A stretch of DNA of 64,000 nt. It comes from JABDMH01 sp965223165. GTDB taxonomy: Bacteria; Bacteroidota; Bacteroidia; Chitinophagales; Saprospiraceae. Below the pieces are notes generated by a model that saw only the letters and a program-made list of their open reading frames with translations, was not told where the DNA came from and made no database searches. Both the position numbers and the translations under genes were made by a program. Each line of letters starts with the position of its first letter. Position 1 is the stretch's first letter. The stretch spans positions 62,001 through 126,000 of the forward strand of contig CBDCVQ010000003.1 of assembly GCA_965223165.1 (NCBI GenBank). Reading direction: 5' to 3'. Below are positions 53,279 through 61,433 of the stretch, in pieces.

Positions 53279-55159
53279 ATGCGCATCTCATTCGGACTAC
53301 TGATGCTGGTACTCTTGGGCAGTTGTACCGAGGGTGGGAACAAATTGGACCGGCCAAACATCTTGTGGATCACCATCGAGGACCTGACACCGATGCTGCG
53401 TTGCTATGGCGACCCCCTTGCCCATACGCCTAATATCGACCGGCTCGCGGCAGAGGGCGTGAAGTATACGCAAGCCTTCTCGACGGCTGCCGTCTGCTCC
53501 CCGGCCCGATCCTGCATTATTACCGGACTCTATGCTCCCTCGCTCGGCACACAACATTTGCGATCGGAGACCGTCGTGCCTGACAGTATCGCACCATTTC
53601 CACGACTGTTGCGTGAGGCGGGCTACTACTGCACGAACAACTACAAGGAGGACTACAATTTTGAAGTGACGGGTGCCTGGGACGAGTCCAGCGAAGAGGC
53701 GCATTGGCGCAACCGTGATCCCGGTCAACCTTTCTTTGCCGTTTTCAATCTGGAGACCACGCACCAATCACAGATCTTTGGGTCACAAGATGCATACGAA
53801 GAGCGCTTTGCCAAATATCTACCTCACATCTCTCCGACAGATCCTGCCCAGATCAATTTGCCCAGCTACTTCTTCGATTCGCCGGAGATCAGAAAGCTCT
53901 GGGCCCGGTACTATGACAATGTGCAAATCGTAGATCTGCAGGTACGGGAGATTTTGGACCAGTTGGACGCAGATGGTCTGCGCGACAACACCATCATCTT
54001 CTTTTATTCGGACCATGGTACCGGCATGCCCAGGGGCAAGCGGGCCTTATATGACTCCGGACTAAGGATCCCGTTTATCGTGGCGGCTCCGGAGAAATAT
54101 CAGCGGCACCTCCAGTTGATGCCCGGCACCAGCGATGACCGTCTCATCAGCTTTGTCGACTTGGCCCCCACGATGCTTACGCTACTCAACCTTCCTGTCC
54201 CTCCCATCATGCCAGGGAGGCCATTCATCGGCCCAGATGCGAGCGCCGAAAATGCGTATGTATTTGCCACCTCTGACCGGGTAGACGAGGCCTATGAGAA
54301 TGTACGATCCATCCGCACCAGTGAATACCGCTATATCCGAAACTTCTATCCGCACCTTCCGCTGATTCAGCCCAATTATTACTCAGATCAATCCGAGATC
54401 CTGCAGGAGGTCTACCGCATCCGCGCTGCCAGCAAGGATCTAACCCCCGCACAGGCATCGATGTGGCTACCCCGTCGTCCCGTGGAAGAGCTTTACCACC
54501 TGCCATCCGATCCCGAAGAAACCCACAATCTTGCCACAGACCCTTTACATGCTCACGAGCTCACCAGACTACGGGCCCTATGCCGGGAAGAAATGCTCAA
54601 GACGCGCGACAGCGGTCTGATGCCCGAAGCGTATATGTACCAAGTAGCTGCGCAGACCACTCCCCATGCCAGTCTGCAGGACACGACGCTGTACCCCATG
54701 CGGCGCCTTTTGGATCTGCTGGACGACGTCTACGGGGATGCGACCGAGACGAAGATCGTAGCCTACCTCCAGGACCCGCATCCCTTGATCCAATATTGGA
54801 CGCTGGTAGCCTTGCAATATCGTGACCAAGTGGGCAGTGTTGTCCGCAGGGAGTTGACCCGACTGGCCCAGCAGCCCATCTCCTTGACCTCCATCACGGC
54901 GGCGGAGACACTCAGCAGATTTGGCGATGCTGAGACAGCGATTCCCATTTTGCTGCAAGCCATGCGCTCCGACAATCCGTACTGCCTACTGATGGCTACC
55001 CGTGCCTTTGAGTTGGCCCAGGTATCGGAAGATCCCTACTTGCGGGAAGCTCGATCCATCTGGCAAGAACTCACAGAGCGGACGAAAGGTCAATGGAAGG
55101 GATATGATCTCTATGCGGGCTGGTCGCTTCACCAGGTCTTTCAGAAGAGGGGGCTATAG
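53279..55159 (+). CDS. Sulfatase lipoprotein (family S1) with C-terminal HEAT-like helices
   Basis: This 626-residue sulfatase has a lipoprotein signal (MLVLLGSC, Cys16). The core begins NILWITIEDLTPMLRCYGDP, with the Glu-Asp form of the first metal site seen in one sulfatase branch. The formylglycine motif is CSPARSCIITG (Cys73-x-Pro-x-Arg), and FFYSDHGTGMPRGK gives the second metal site. After about residue 475 the sequence turns into alpha-helical repeats (ETKIVAYLQDPHPLIQYWTL, AAETLSRFGDAETAIPILLQ), HEAT-like and absent from the other two sulfatases here. The gene is divergent from the ebo operon. TAGCTTGG (53244-53251) is a one-mismatch -7 box with a leader of about 20 nt. Confidence 0.9.
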   Translation: MRISFGLLMLVLLGSCTEGGNKLDRPNILWITIEDLTPMLRCYGDPLAHTPNIDRLAAEGVKYTQAFSTAAVCSPARSCIITGLYAPSLGTQHLRSETVVPDSIAPFPRLLREAGYYCTNNYKEDYNFEVTGAWDESSEEAHWRNRDPGQPFFAVFNLETTHQSQIFGSQDAYEERFAKYLPHISPTDPAQINLPSYFFDSPEIRKLWARYYDNVQIVDLQVREILDQLDADGLRDNTIIFFYSDHGTGMPRGKRALYDSGLRIPFIVAAPEKYQRHLQLMPGTSDDRLISFVDLAPTMLTLLNLPVPPIMPGRPFIGPDASAENAYVFATSDRVDEAYENVRSIRTSEYRYIRNFYPHLPLIQPNYYSDQSEILQEVYRIRAASKDLTPAQASMWLPRRPVEELYHLPSDPEETHNLATDPLHAHELTRLRALCREEMLKTRDSGLMPEAYMYQVAAQTTPHASLQDTTLYPMRRLLDLLDDVYGDATETKIVAYLQDPHPLIQYWTLVALQYRDQVGSVVRRELTRLAQQPISLTSITAAETLSRFGDAETAIPILLQAMRSDNPYCLLMATRAFELAQVSEDPYLREARSIWQELTERTKGQWKGYDLYAGWSLHQVFQKRGL

Positions 55160-55399
55160 GCATTTTGGTATGGCGAATTCGCCCACTACCATTAGGCCAA
55201 CATTTGAGTGCTCGTTTGCATCGGCGTGCGGGACAACTTGGGGGCAACCTCCTTGGTGAGAGGACGGACACACATAGCGGGGTACGAATACTCGGGGTGG
55301 CTCCGCAATAGCTCCACATGACGAGCAGTCAGATAAAACCGGATTGTTCCCGATGTAAGCATATCTTGCAGCCTTTTCCGAAATCGATCGGACTCTGTC

Positions 55400-56590
55400 A
55401 TGGACCAGGCCTCCACCCGGCTTTATACGACACCCTTCCTCTTGCTGTGCCTGAGTAATGTCCTCTTTTCCGGTAGCTTTAACATGATTATCCCCGAACT
55501 ACCCAATTTTTTGAGCGAACTGGGTGGTGCCGACTATAAGGGGCTAATCATTTCGCTTTTCACCCTGTCTGCAGGATTTTCAAGGCCTTTTAGTGGTAAG
55601 CTGGCGGATACGATCGGCCGTGTGCCGCTGATGATTTTCGGCACACTGGTGTGTGTGGTTTGCAGCCTGCTGTACCCCCTCTTGACCACCGTGGCCGGAT
55701 TTCTCATGCTCCGATTTCTGCACGGATTCTCGACTGGGTTTAAGCCCACCGCTGCCACGGCCTTTGCGGCGGATATCATACCCGTTCATCGGCGAGGAGA
55801 AGCCATGGGCATTATGGGAGTGAGTATGAACCTGGGTGCATCCCTGTTCCCGCCCTTGGGCAGTCACTTGGTGATACACTACTCCATGGACATCATGTTT
55901 TATGTCTCCTCCGCCATTGCATTAATCTCCATTGCCATGCTTATGAGTCTACGCGAGACCCTCCCGCAACCAAAGCCTTTTCATCCGCGACTGCTTAAGC
56001 TCAGGCGGAATGAGATTATAGAAGTTAGTGCGCTGCCGGTGGCCTTGGTCACGGTCTTCACCTACATGACGTTCGGCATTCTATTGACGATTTCACCCGA
56101 TCATGCCCAGCACGTGGGTATGACGAACAAGGGTATGCTCTTCACCGGATTTACGGTCATGGCACTCATATCGCGTGCCGTGGCTGGCACCGTGTCAGAC
56201 CGATATGGCCGAAAGTCCGTCATCAAAATCGGGGTAGTGATGATCGCACTGTCCCTGGTACTGACGGGGCATGCCCAAACAACCACCTCGCTGATGGTGG
56301 CTGCCGGAGCACTGGGTTTCTCTACCGGCATCGCTGCACCCGCGGTTTTTGCCTGGGTAATCGACATTAGTCCGGATGACCGTCGGGCTCGATATATGGC
56401 CACCGTGTACATTGCACTGGAGGTGGGTATCGGATTTGGTGCCTTATTTTCTGCCTGGGTATATGACAACAATCCCGACTTCTTCATGCGGACGTATTAT
56501 ATCGCCGCCGCGCTGACGCTCATACCAGGTATCTATCTGCAATTCTTTTATAGTCGTCCAATAAAAACCTCTCCCTCCGAACGTGTCTGA
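55400..56590 (+). CDS. MFS transporter
   Basis: This 396-residue inner-membrane protein has twelve predicted helices in two six-helix halves. The MFS signature between TM2 and TM3 is GKLADTIGRVPLMIFG, with its counterpart in the second half GTVSDRYGRKSVIKIG. TM4 carries RFLHGFSTGFKPTAATAFAA, the motif B/C region of drug-H+ antiporter-like or sugar-efflux members. The substrate cannot be told. It starts 240 bp after the HEAT-containing sulfatase gene on the same strand, and no terminator is obvious between them. Its ATG shares the palindrome CATG with a minus-strand ATG (55401-55399), which I regard as coincidence. Confidence 0.88.
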   Translation: MDQASTRLYTTPFLLLCLSNVLFSGSFNMIIPELPNFLSELGGADYKGLIISLFTLSAGFSRPFSGKLADTIGRVPLMIFGTLVCVVCSLLYPLLTTVAGFLMLRFLHGFSTGFKPTAATAFAADIIPVHRRGEAMGIMGVSMNLGASLFPPLGSHLVIHYSMDIMFYVSSAIALISIAMLMSLRETLPQPKPFHPRLLKLRRNEIIEVSALPVALVTVFTYMTFGILLTISPDHAQHVGMTNKGMLFTGFTVMALISRAVAGTVSDRYGRKSVIKIGVVMIALSLVLTGHAQTTTSLMVAAGALGFSTGIAAPAVFAWVIDISPDDRRARYMATVYIALEVGIGFGALFSAWVYDNNPDFFMRTYYIAAALTLIPGIYLQFFYSRPIKTSPSERV

Positions 56591-56824
56591 TGACCACTGG
56601 CTAAGTCTCCGGTGCCATTTTCTCTACGGGACTTACCTGATTTAGTACCCCAAATAGGCTCATCATATTTCAGAGGGTTGTTCCCAACATAATATCCCCA
56701 TGTCGGCCATCCGATCCGGCACCGTATCAGAGGAAAAATACAGCAGGGCACACTACCGTAGAAAATAAATTGCCTCTACCTTGTGGGAGCACCACCAAAG
56801 CTTAAATTTTGCCTCAGAAAAATA

Positions 56825-56838
56825 TTGTCGGGAGAGGA
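56825..56838 (+). repeat. att-like copy of the tRNA-Gln 3' end
   Basis: TTGTCGGGAGAGGA is an exact 14-bp direct copy of 57658-57671, the 3' end (acceptor and T stem, read on the plus strand) of the tRNA-Gln gene 820 bp away. Copies of tRNA 3' ends at this kind of distance are typical attachment-site duplications left by tyrosine integrases. Confidence 0.6.
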
Positions 56839-56912
56839 CTAATTAGGGGTATCCTGGTCGTATACAATCCCCTCAAACATTGAATCCCTGTCTACCCAAG
56901 ATGATGGTAAAA

Positions 56913-56942
56913 GGGGCAAACTTGTCCCGCAGATGGCCCCCG
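56913..56942 (+). repeat. 30-bp near-repeat, copy 1
   Basis: This copy begins GGGGCAAACTTGTCCC and ends CAGATGGCCCCCG at 56942. It matches 57572-57602 except for two substitutions and one extra base there. On the minus strand both copies read as the peptide pattern GHL-x-DKF-x-P, which hints at coding origin. It lies 75 bp inside the att-like copy. Confidence 0.7.
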
Positions 56943-57571
56943 CAAAAATTGCGGCAAAAACAGGGTCAAAAATTGCCAAAAAAAAAGGTCAAAAAACAGG
57001 CGATAAGGTTCATGTCCGGACGGGACCGACCATTTACCCCTCCACCTATGTCTATCAACAAATTACAGGTATAAAATGTCGATGATAAACGAACTACACC
57101 CTGAAGGGCACACCAGGATGGGTCACCTATCCCTGTTCTCCGGAGGACGTGATGGCTTTATTTCGGCCAAGCGAGCCAATTGTGCTTGTCGAGTGTCCCG
57201 CCTGTCCCCTTGGTACTCAAGATCACCTTCAATAGGCAAACCGACTGCCCCTCGCAACTTTTCGTTCAACACCCCTGTAACAAATTCAACCTTATTGTTC
57301 ATGCTTTCTCAACATGGCCCACGGCCAATAGTTCACTAACAGCAATTGACAAACATTCCTGAGATGCGCAAATCACCACGCACACGGGCCGCCGATCCAT
57401 GGTCTGCAATTTGTACCTAGCAGGAGTGCCTGAGCATACAATCATGGAAATGGGAGGATTTAAAACACACAGTGCATTTAAGACCTATTTAGGTGGACTT
57501 TCGCAGGGCGATCACGTGGGAGTCATTTCCCGATTTTGGGGTCAGAAGAAGAGCTATTTAAGGGCAATTTA

Positions 57572-57602
57572 GGGGCAAAATTTGTCCCCCAGATGGCCCC
57601 CG
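57572..57602 (+). repeat. 31-bp near-repeat, copy 2
   Basis: This copy begins GGGGCAAAATTTGTCCCC and ends CAGATGGCCCCCG at 57602, the partner of 56913-56942 in the same orientation. It ends 55 bp before the tRNA-Gln 3' end. The 630 bases between the copies contain only short open frames with no family features. The whole span from 56591 to 57654 is otherwise gene-free. Confidence 0.7.
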
Positions 57603-57654
57603 AAGGCCACAAATTTTCATAACGTATTAAATATTAACGCATTACATAACAGGG

Positions 57655-57728
57655 TGGTTGTCGGGAGAGGATTCGAACCTCCATCTCCAGAGCCAAATTC
57701 TGGCGTCCTGCCCTTAGACGACCCGACA
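57655..57728 (-). tRNA. tRNA-Gln (anticodon UUG)
   Basis: The minus strand folds as a cloverleaf. Acceptor TGTCGGG (57722-57728) pairs with CCCGACA (57659-57665). The D arm is GTC/GAC around TAAGGGCAG. The anticodon stem CCAGA/TCTGG encloses loop ATTTGGC with anticodon TTG. The T arm GGAGG/CCTCT surrounds TTCGAAT. The discriminator A and an encoded CCA are at 57655-57658. It reads CAA codons. Its 3' end is the apparent integration site described at 56825. Confidence 0.93.
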
Positions 57729-57747
57729 GCATCCCACCGGGCCAAAT

Positions 57748-57781
57748 AAAAAAAACCCAGTCAATACCGTCATTGACTGGG
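57748..57781 (-). terminator. Rho-independent terminator of the DUF5916 gene
   Basis: On the minus strand CCCAGTCAAT (57772-57781) pairs perfectly with ATTGACTGGG (57756-57765) around a 6-nt loop and is followed by eight T's. It lies about 215 bp after the stop at 57996 and 20 bp before the tRNA, so the tRNA is either transcribed from its own promoter or by read-through. The 57782-57995 stretch holds nothing else I can name. Confidence 0.85.
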
Positions 57782-57995
57782 CTAATTATCTTAGACAATT
57801 ATCCAATCAACGGACCATATGGATGCTCTGTTGACAAAAATGCATATCTGTATTTCTTTTAATCATTTTCAATGCCTATGCTGCAATGATAGATTAATCA
57901 GAGGACAATGTCAAATACCACGCTCATAAATGATTTTGCGCAGGCCATCTTAGCGCCTCTTGCAAGTCTGATCGGGAGGACATGCTGTGCAGGGG

Positions 57996-60251
57996 CTACA
58001 GATTGAGCCAGTAATTCATCTTCAACACGAGCGTACGACTCTTTGGTCCCCAGACCTCCACGGCATAATTATCCGAATAGACCAGGAAGATATCCGAAAG
58101 CGGCTTGAAGCGCCACTGAAAGCGGCTGTTGATATTAAAGTTGTCCTTCTGTGTATTGTATTGCAGGAACGTGGTCCAGAATAGATTTTTCGTAAAATTA
58201 AATTCGATCCGCGGCCCAATCAGCACAAGGTTTTCTGCACCATAGGGATCGGGAAATTCCAACTTGTTATAGACCAGATTAACGGCAAAATTGCCCCACG
58301 GCTGTACCCGGTAGCGTAGCCAGAGGGAGGTCTCCAGCCGGGTGCCATTGTAAAAGCTGCCGTACTGCAACCCGGCCCGCCAACTGAAAAACTTACGATA
58401 GTCAGAACTGTACATCAGCGAGGCATAATCAAAGGCGTATCGACCGGCCGGAAGTGGCTCGGCATCGGTAAAATCAAACGGAAAAAGCAGTCGCTGATCC
58501 TCATGGCCATATTCGAAGGCAAGTCGGGATGTATTGGCAAAATTTGTCAGATAGTTTAGTTCAAATCGATTCTGTAGGAGTGACAGATCATTGTCCAAAT
58601 CAAGGACATTGCGTGCCCCCAATTGACGCGATTGCACTTTGCTGGGATCTATCGGATAAAAGGTATAGCTGAATCGGGAATACAGATGTTGAAACCCCAC
58701 GTGAATACTGGTGTCTCGGACAGCATCATAGTGCTCGGAAAAGGGAATCCAACCCATGTCCGCGTAATAATTATCGCCGATGCCCGCCAGGTTAGTATAA
58801 GCGCTTATGTGCCGTCCATCGTATCCCCCACCGATATTGTAAAAGTAGTTGTCCCCCTTGAGCCCATCGCTGAAGGACTGCCCATAGCCGCTGAAAGCCT
58901 GCCACTTGGCGTCCTGTGAGAGATACTTAAATTCCAGGCCGGCGGTGCGATTGTAGTCGTCGCCCATGATTTCGCTACCGTCCATGCCTTGGCGATTGTG
59001 AAAATATCCTTTGACCACTGATCGCTCCATCACCTGCTGCTGTAGCGCCAGCGAGGTATAATTCTGCGCTGGATGTTCATCGGCTGCCCGCGTGTGCATG
59101 TTCATTAGCCCCAGCCGGAGATCTTCATTCAGATTGCCGCTCAGGCGCAGTCCGTATAAAATGGGAATGGAATTTCCGTCATCGTCCAGCCCGATCCGGC
59201 GGGAAAAGAAGGGACGCATAGGGGGAATACCAAAATCTGAAAACAGGTCGCTGTTTTCCAGAAAAAACAACCTGCGTTCGGGAAAGCGCACATTGAAGGT
59301 GGTGAGATTAGTCACCTGCTCATCGACCTCCACCTGGGAGAAGTCCGGATTGATGGTCACATCAAGATTTAGACTGGAAGTGACAGCCACTTTGGCATCC
59401 AATCCCGTGCGAAAATCGACCTCCCCTTCGGTTCCCTCCTCAAAGTCCTTGTTGGTGGAGCCCAAGACATAAGGGATGACCGAAATGTTGCTTTTCACCT
59501 TGCCCGGAGGTTGATCCCAGTCCAACGCGCCCGTATATCCAAGGTCCATCGTGAGAAATTGAACCGGCACCGGCGCCCAGGTATGCCAGCTATTGGACCG
59601 GGGCTCTCCTCGAGTGAAGTTGATACCCCAAGTCGTTTTCTCCGGATCAAATCGCAGGGTCTTGAAGGGGATGGCAATCTCGATCGTCCACCGATCGGCC
59701 TCCTGTGCCACGATGGAGACCCACCGATTGTCCCAAGCGGTGTTAAAGGCTGAGTTGCCCGATGATCTGGAATTCATCTCTGCCCGCGTACCTGTGCGAC
59801 CCGATATGAGCGATTCATACTGCACTCCGGCCGGATTGACGGCAAAAGAAAAACCGTTGCTGGCTTCGTTGACCGGATCGATCAATACAGCAAAAACATC
59901 GCCGCCCCAAAACTCCCGGGTATCTCGCTTGAGTGTTGGAATAATGTAGTCGCTCGGGCCCAGGCAAGTCACCCCCAGATACAACGTGTTTTTATCGCAG
60001 AGGACGCGCACCTCGGTCTGCATCTCCGGGTCCGCCCGACGATCATCCACCGGAAAAGACATCCAAAAGTCCTGGGCTACATCCGCCTCCTGCCAGATGG
60101 ACTCGGTGAGTCTCCCGTCGAGTTGAATTCGATCCGTCGTCTGTCGGAGCTGAAGGCGATACCGTTCTTGCTGCTTAGGGGTGCCACCACTTTGTGACAA
60201 CAGCGACAAGGGCCAAAGCCAGATGAGGAAGGGCATAATACTGCGATACAT
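57996..60251 (-). CDS. DUF5916 outer-membrane protein with CBM9-like domain
   Basis: This 751-residue protein has a signal peptide (MYRSIMPFLIWLWPLSLLSQ). An N-terminal carbohydrate-binding family 9-like domain follows (about 35-220: DRIQLDGRLTESIWQEADVA, LYLGVTCLGPSDYI, WTIEIAIPFKTLRFDPEK). The DUF5916 region begins around WGINFTRGEPRSNSWHTWAP and includes the highly conserved RFPERRLFFLENSDLFSDFG. The remainder is a predicted beta-barrel of about 16 strands ending KMNYWLNL, so it is an outer-membrane protein with a periplasmic or surface CBM9-like part. The family is widespread in Bacteroidota and its role is unknown. A TACCTTTG box lies 27 bp upstream of the ATG and a strong terminator follows, so it is monocistronic. 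Confidence 0.88.
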   Translation of the reverse strand: MYRSIMPFLIWLWPLSLLSQSGGTPKQQERYRLQLRQTTDRIQLDGRLTESIWQEADVAQDFWMSFPVDDRRADPEMQTEVRVLCDKNTLYLGVTCLGPSDYIIPTLKRDTREFWGGDVFAVLIDPVNEASNGFSFAVNPAGVQYESLISGRTGTRAEMNSRSSGNSAFNTAWDNRWVSIVAQEADRWTIEIAIPFKTLRFDPEKTTWGINFTRGEPRSNSWHTWAPVPVQFLTMDLGYTGALDWDQPPGKVKSNISVIPYVLGSTNKDFEEGTEGEVDFRTGLDAKVAVTSSLNLDVTINPDFSQVEVDEQVTNLTTFNVRFPERRLFFLENSDLFSDFGIPPMRPFFSRRIGLDDDGNSIPILYGLRLSGNLNEDLRLGLMNMHTRAADEHPAQNYTSLALQQQVMERSVVKGYFHNRQGMDGSEIMGDDYNRTAGLEFKYLSQDAKWQAFSGYGQSFSDGLKGDNYFYNIGGGYDGRHISAYTNLAGIGDNYYADMGWIPFSEHYDAVRDTSIHVGFQHLYSRFSYTFYPIDPSKVQSRQLGARNVLDLDNDLSLLQNRFELNYLTNFANTSRLAFEYGHEDQRLLFPFDFTDAEPLPAGRYAFDYASLMYSSDYRKFFSWRAGLQYGSFYNGTRLETSLWLRYRVQPWGNFAVNLVYNKLEFPDPYGAENLVLIGPRIEFNFTKNLFWTTFLQYNTQKDNFNINSRFQWRFKPLSDIFLVYSDNYAVEVWGPKSRTLVLKMNYWLNL

Positions 60252-60277
60252 GGGTCCGCTGAGTAGAGGTTGCTGCC

Positions 60278-60285
60278 CAAAGGTA
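60278..60285 (-). promoter_or_regulatory. TAnnTTTG -7 box before the DUF5916 gene
   Basis: The minus strand reads TACCTTTG, identical to the box before the pyruvate kinase gene. A leader of about 20 nt would result. A TTG lies upstream, but 12 rather than about 19 bases away. Confidence 0.4.
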
Positions 60286-60495
60286 CGGATCTAAGCCCAA
60301 GATGACATTTGTTCATCATACGTGGCATACGTGTATCATACGGATGTACCGATAACAAGGCACGAAATCAGCGGCCATCTGATTTTGGCAGCGCTGCTTA
60401 TGGCATGGGAGAAAGTCCGGTTTGAGGAGGGTGTGCTCCAATCCCTGGGAATAAGACTACATTCAGGGACTGATCCAGTAATAAAACGTCTGACA

Positions 60496-61341
60496 ATGAG
60501 TCTACCCACACCTATTCCCGATCATCTACCGGTGAAGGATCGTTTTCACGGTAAAGTAGCTATCGTGACCGGAGGTGGCGCTGGGATTGGTCAGGCCATC
60601 GTGCAAGAGTTCTGTAAGGAAGGCGGCAAGGTCATGTTCTCGGATATTAGTGACCAGGGAGATGTAGCACAAAAGGCCTACACAGCCGCCGGATTTGACA
60701 CGACCTTTCTGCAGGGAGACATGGCCGACGAAGGATTTTGCCAGGAGCTGGTGCAGGCGACCATCCAGCAGTACGGCGCCATTCAATATCTTGTCAATAA
60801 CGCCTTCCCCTTTACGGGCAAATCCTTGGAAGCCAGCACGGCCGACTGGATGCGCAGTTTTTCGGCGGGCCCATTGGCATTTGCTCGCACGGTGCAATTT
60901 GCCTATCCGCACATGCGGGCTTCGGGTGGTGGGGCAGTCGTCAATATTAGCAGTATATCGGCCCATATCGCACAAAAAGATCGCTGGACCTACAACGCCG
61001 CCAAAGGAGCGGTGGATCAACTCACCAAGTGTCAAGCCCTGGATCTGGCCCCCTTCAATATCCGGGTCAACAGCATCGATCCCGGTTGGATCTGGACCAA
61101 TGAGACGGATAAAGCCGCCGCCCTGGACGGAGGAGGTCGAGAAAAATGGGAGCCCATCTGGGGTCAATATCACATGCTGGGCCGCCTGGGGCGTGCCATC
61201 GAAGTAGCACGACCTGTACTATTCCTCCTGAGCGATGACGCATCCTTTATCACGGGGACACATCTGATGGTGGACGGAGGATACCTCGCGATGGGGCCGG
61301 AAGGCCATGGTGAAACGACCGTCAACGCCGGCTCTGACTGA
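60496..61341 (+). CDS. SDR-family oxidoreductase
   Basis: This 281-residue classical short-chain dehydrogenase starts at ATG 60496 (MSLPTPIPDHLPVKDRF). It has cofactor loop VTGGGAGIGQA, NNAFP in place of NNAG, catalytic Ser in NISSISAH, YNAAK (Tyr and Lys), and the C-terminal DPGWIWTNETDKAAALDGGG with an unusual insertion in the substrate loop. FITGTHLMVDGGYLAMGPEG closes the fold. An Asp after strand 2 (FSDIS) suggests NAD rather than NADP. Open frame continues upstream to 60322, but that part has no family similarity. Substrate unknown; cytoplasmic. The downstream pyruvate kinase gene has its own promoter, so the two need not be co-regulated. Confidence 0.82.
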   Translation: MSLPTPIPDHLPVKDRFHGKVAIVTGGGAGIGQAIVQEFCKEGGKVMFSDISDQGDVAQKAYTAAGFDTTFLQGDMADEGFCQELVQATIQQYGAIQYLVNNAFPFTGKSLEASTADWMRSFSAGPLAFARTVQFAYPHMRASGGGAVVNISSISAHIAQKDRWTYNAAKGAVDQLTKCQALDLAPFNIRVNSIDPGWIWTNETDKAAALDGGGREKWEPIWGQYHMLGRLGRAIEVARPVLFLLSDDASFITGTHLMVDGGYLAMGPEGHGETTVNAGSD

Positions 61342-61403
61342 GTGAGCAAACTTACCCTCATTTCCTCCAAATTCTAGTTAACATTTGGTTGAGAAAGGCG
61401 TTC

Positions 61404-61411
61404 TACCTTTG
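61404..61411 (+). promoter_or_regulatory. Bacteroidota-type promoter of the pyruvate kinase gene
   Basis: TACCTTTG is an exact -7 box, with TTTG at 61384-61387 sixteen bases upstream as a -33 element. A start point near 61418 would give a leader of about 15 nt containing GAGGA at 61427-61431, just before the GTG start. Confidence 0.5.
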
Positions 61412-61433
61412 ATAATTCTAAAACGACGAGGAA

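Noticed and set aside
55192..55416. 74-codon minus-strand open frame whose ATG shares CATG with the MFS start
   Set aside because: Looks protein-like (RFRKRLQDMLTSGTIRFYLT) but has no family match, and its promoter would have to lie inside the MFS gene; kept only as a possibility.
56880..57362. Short open frames in the gene-poor stretch near tRNA-Gln
   Set aside because: Low complexity (Lys/Gln-rich) or overlapping frames, no family features; better explained as remnant sequence.
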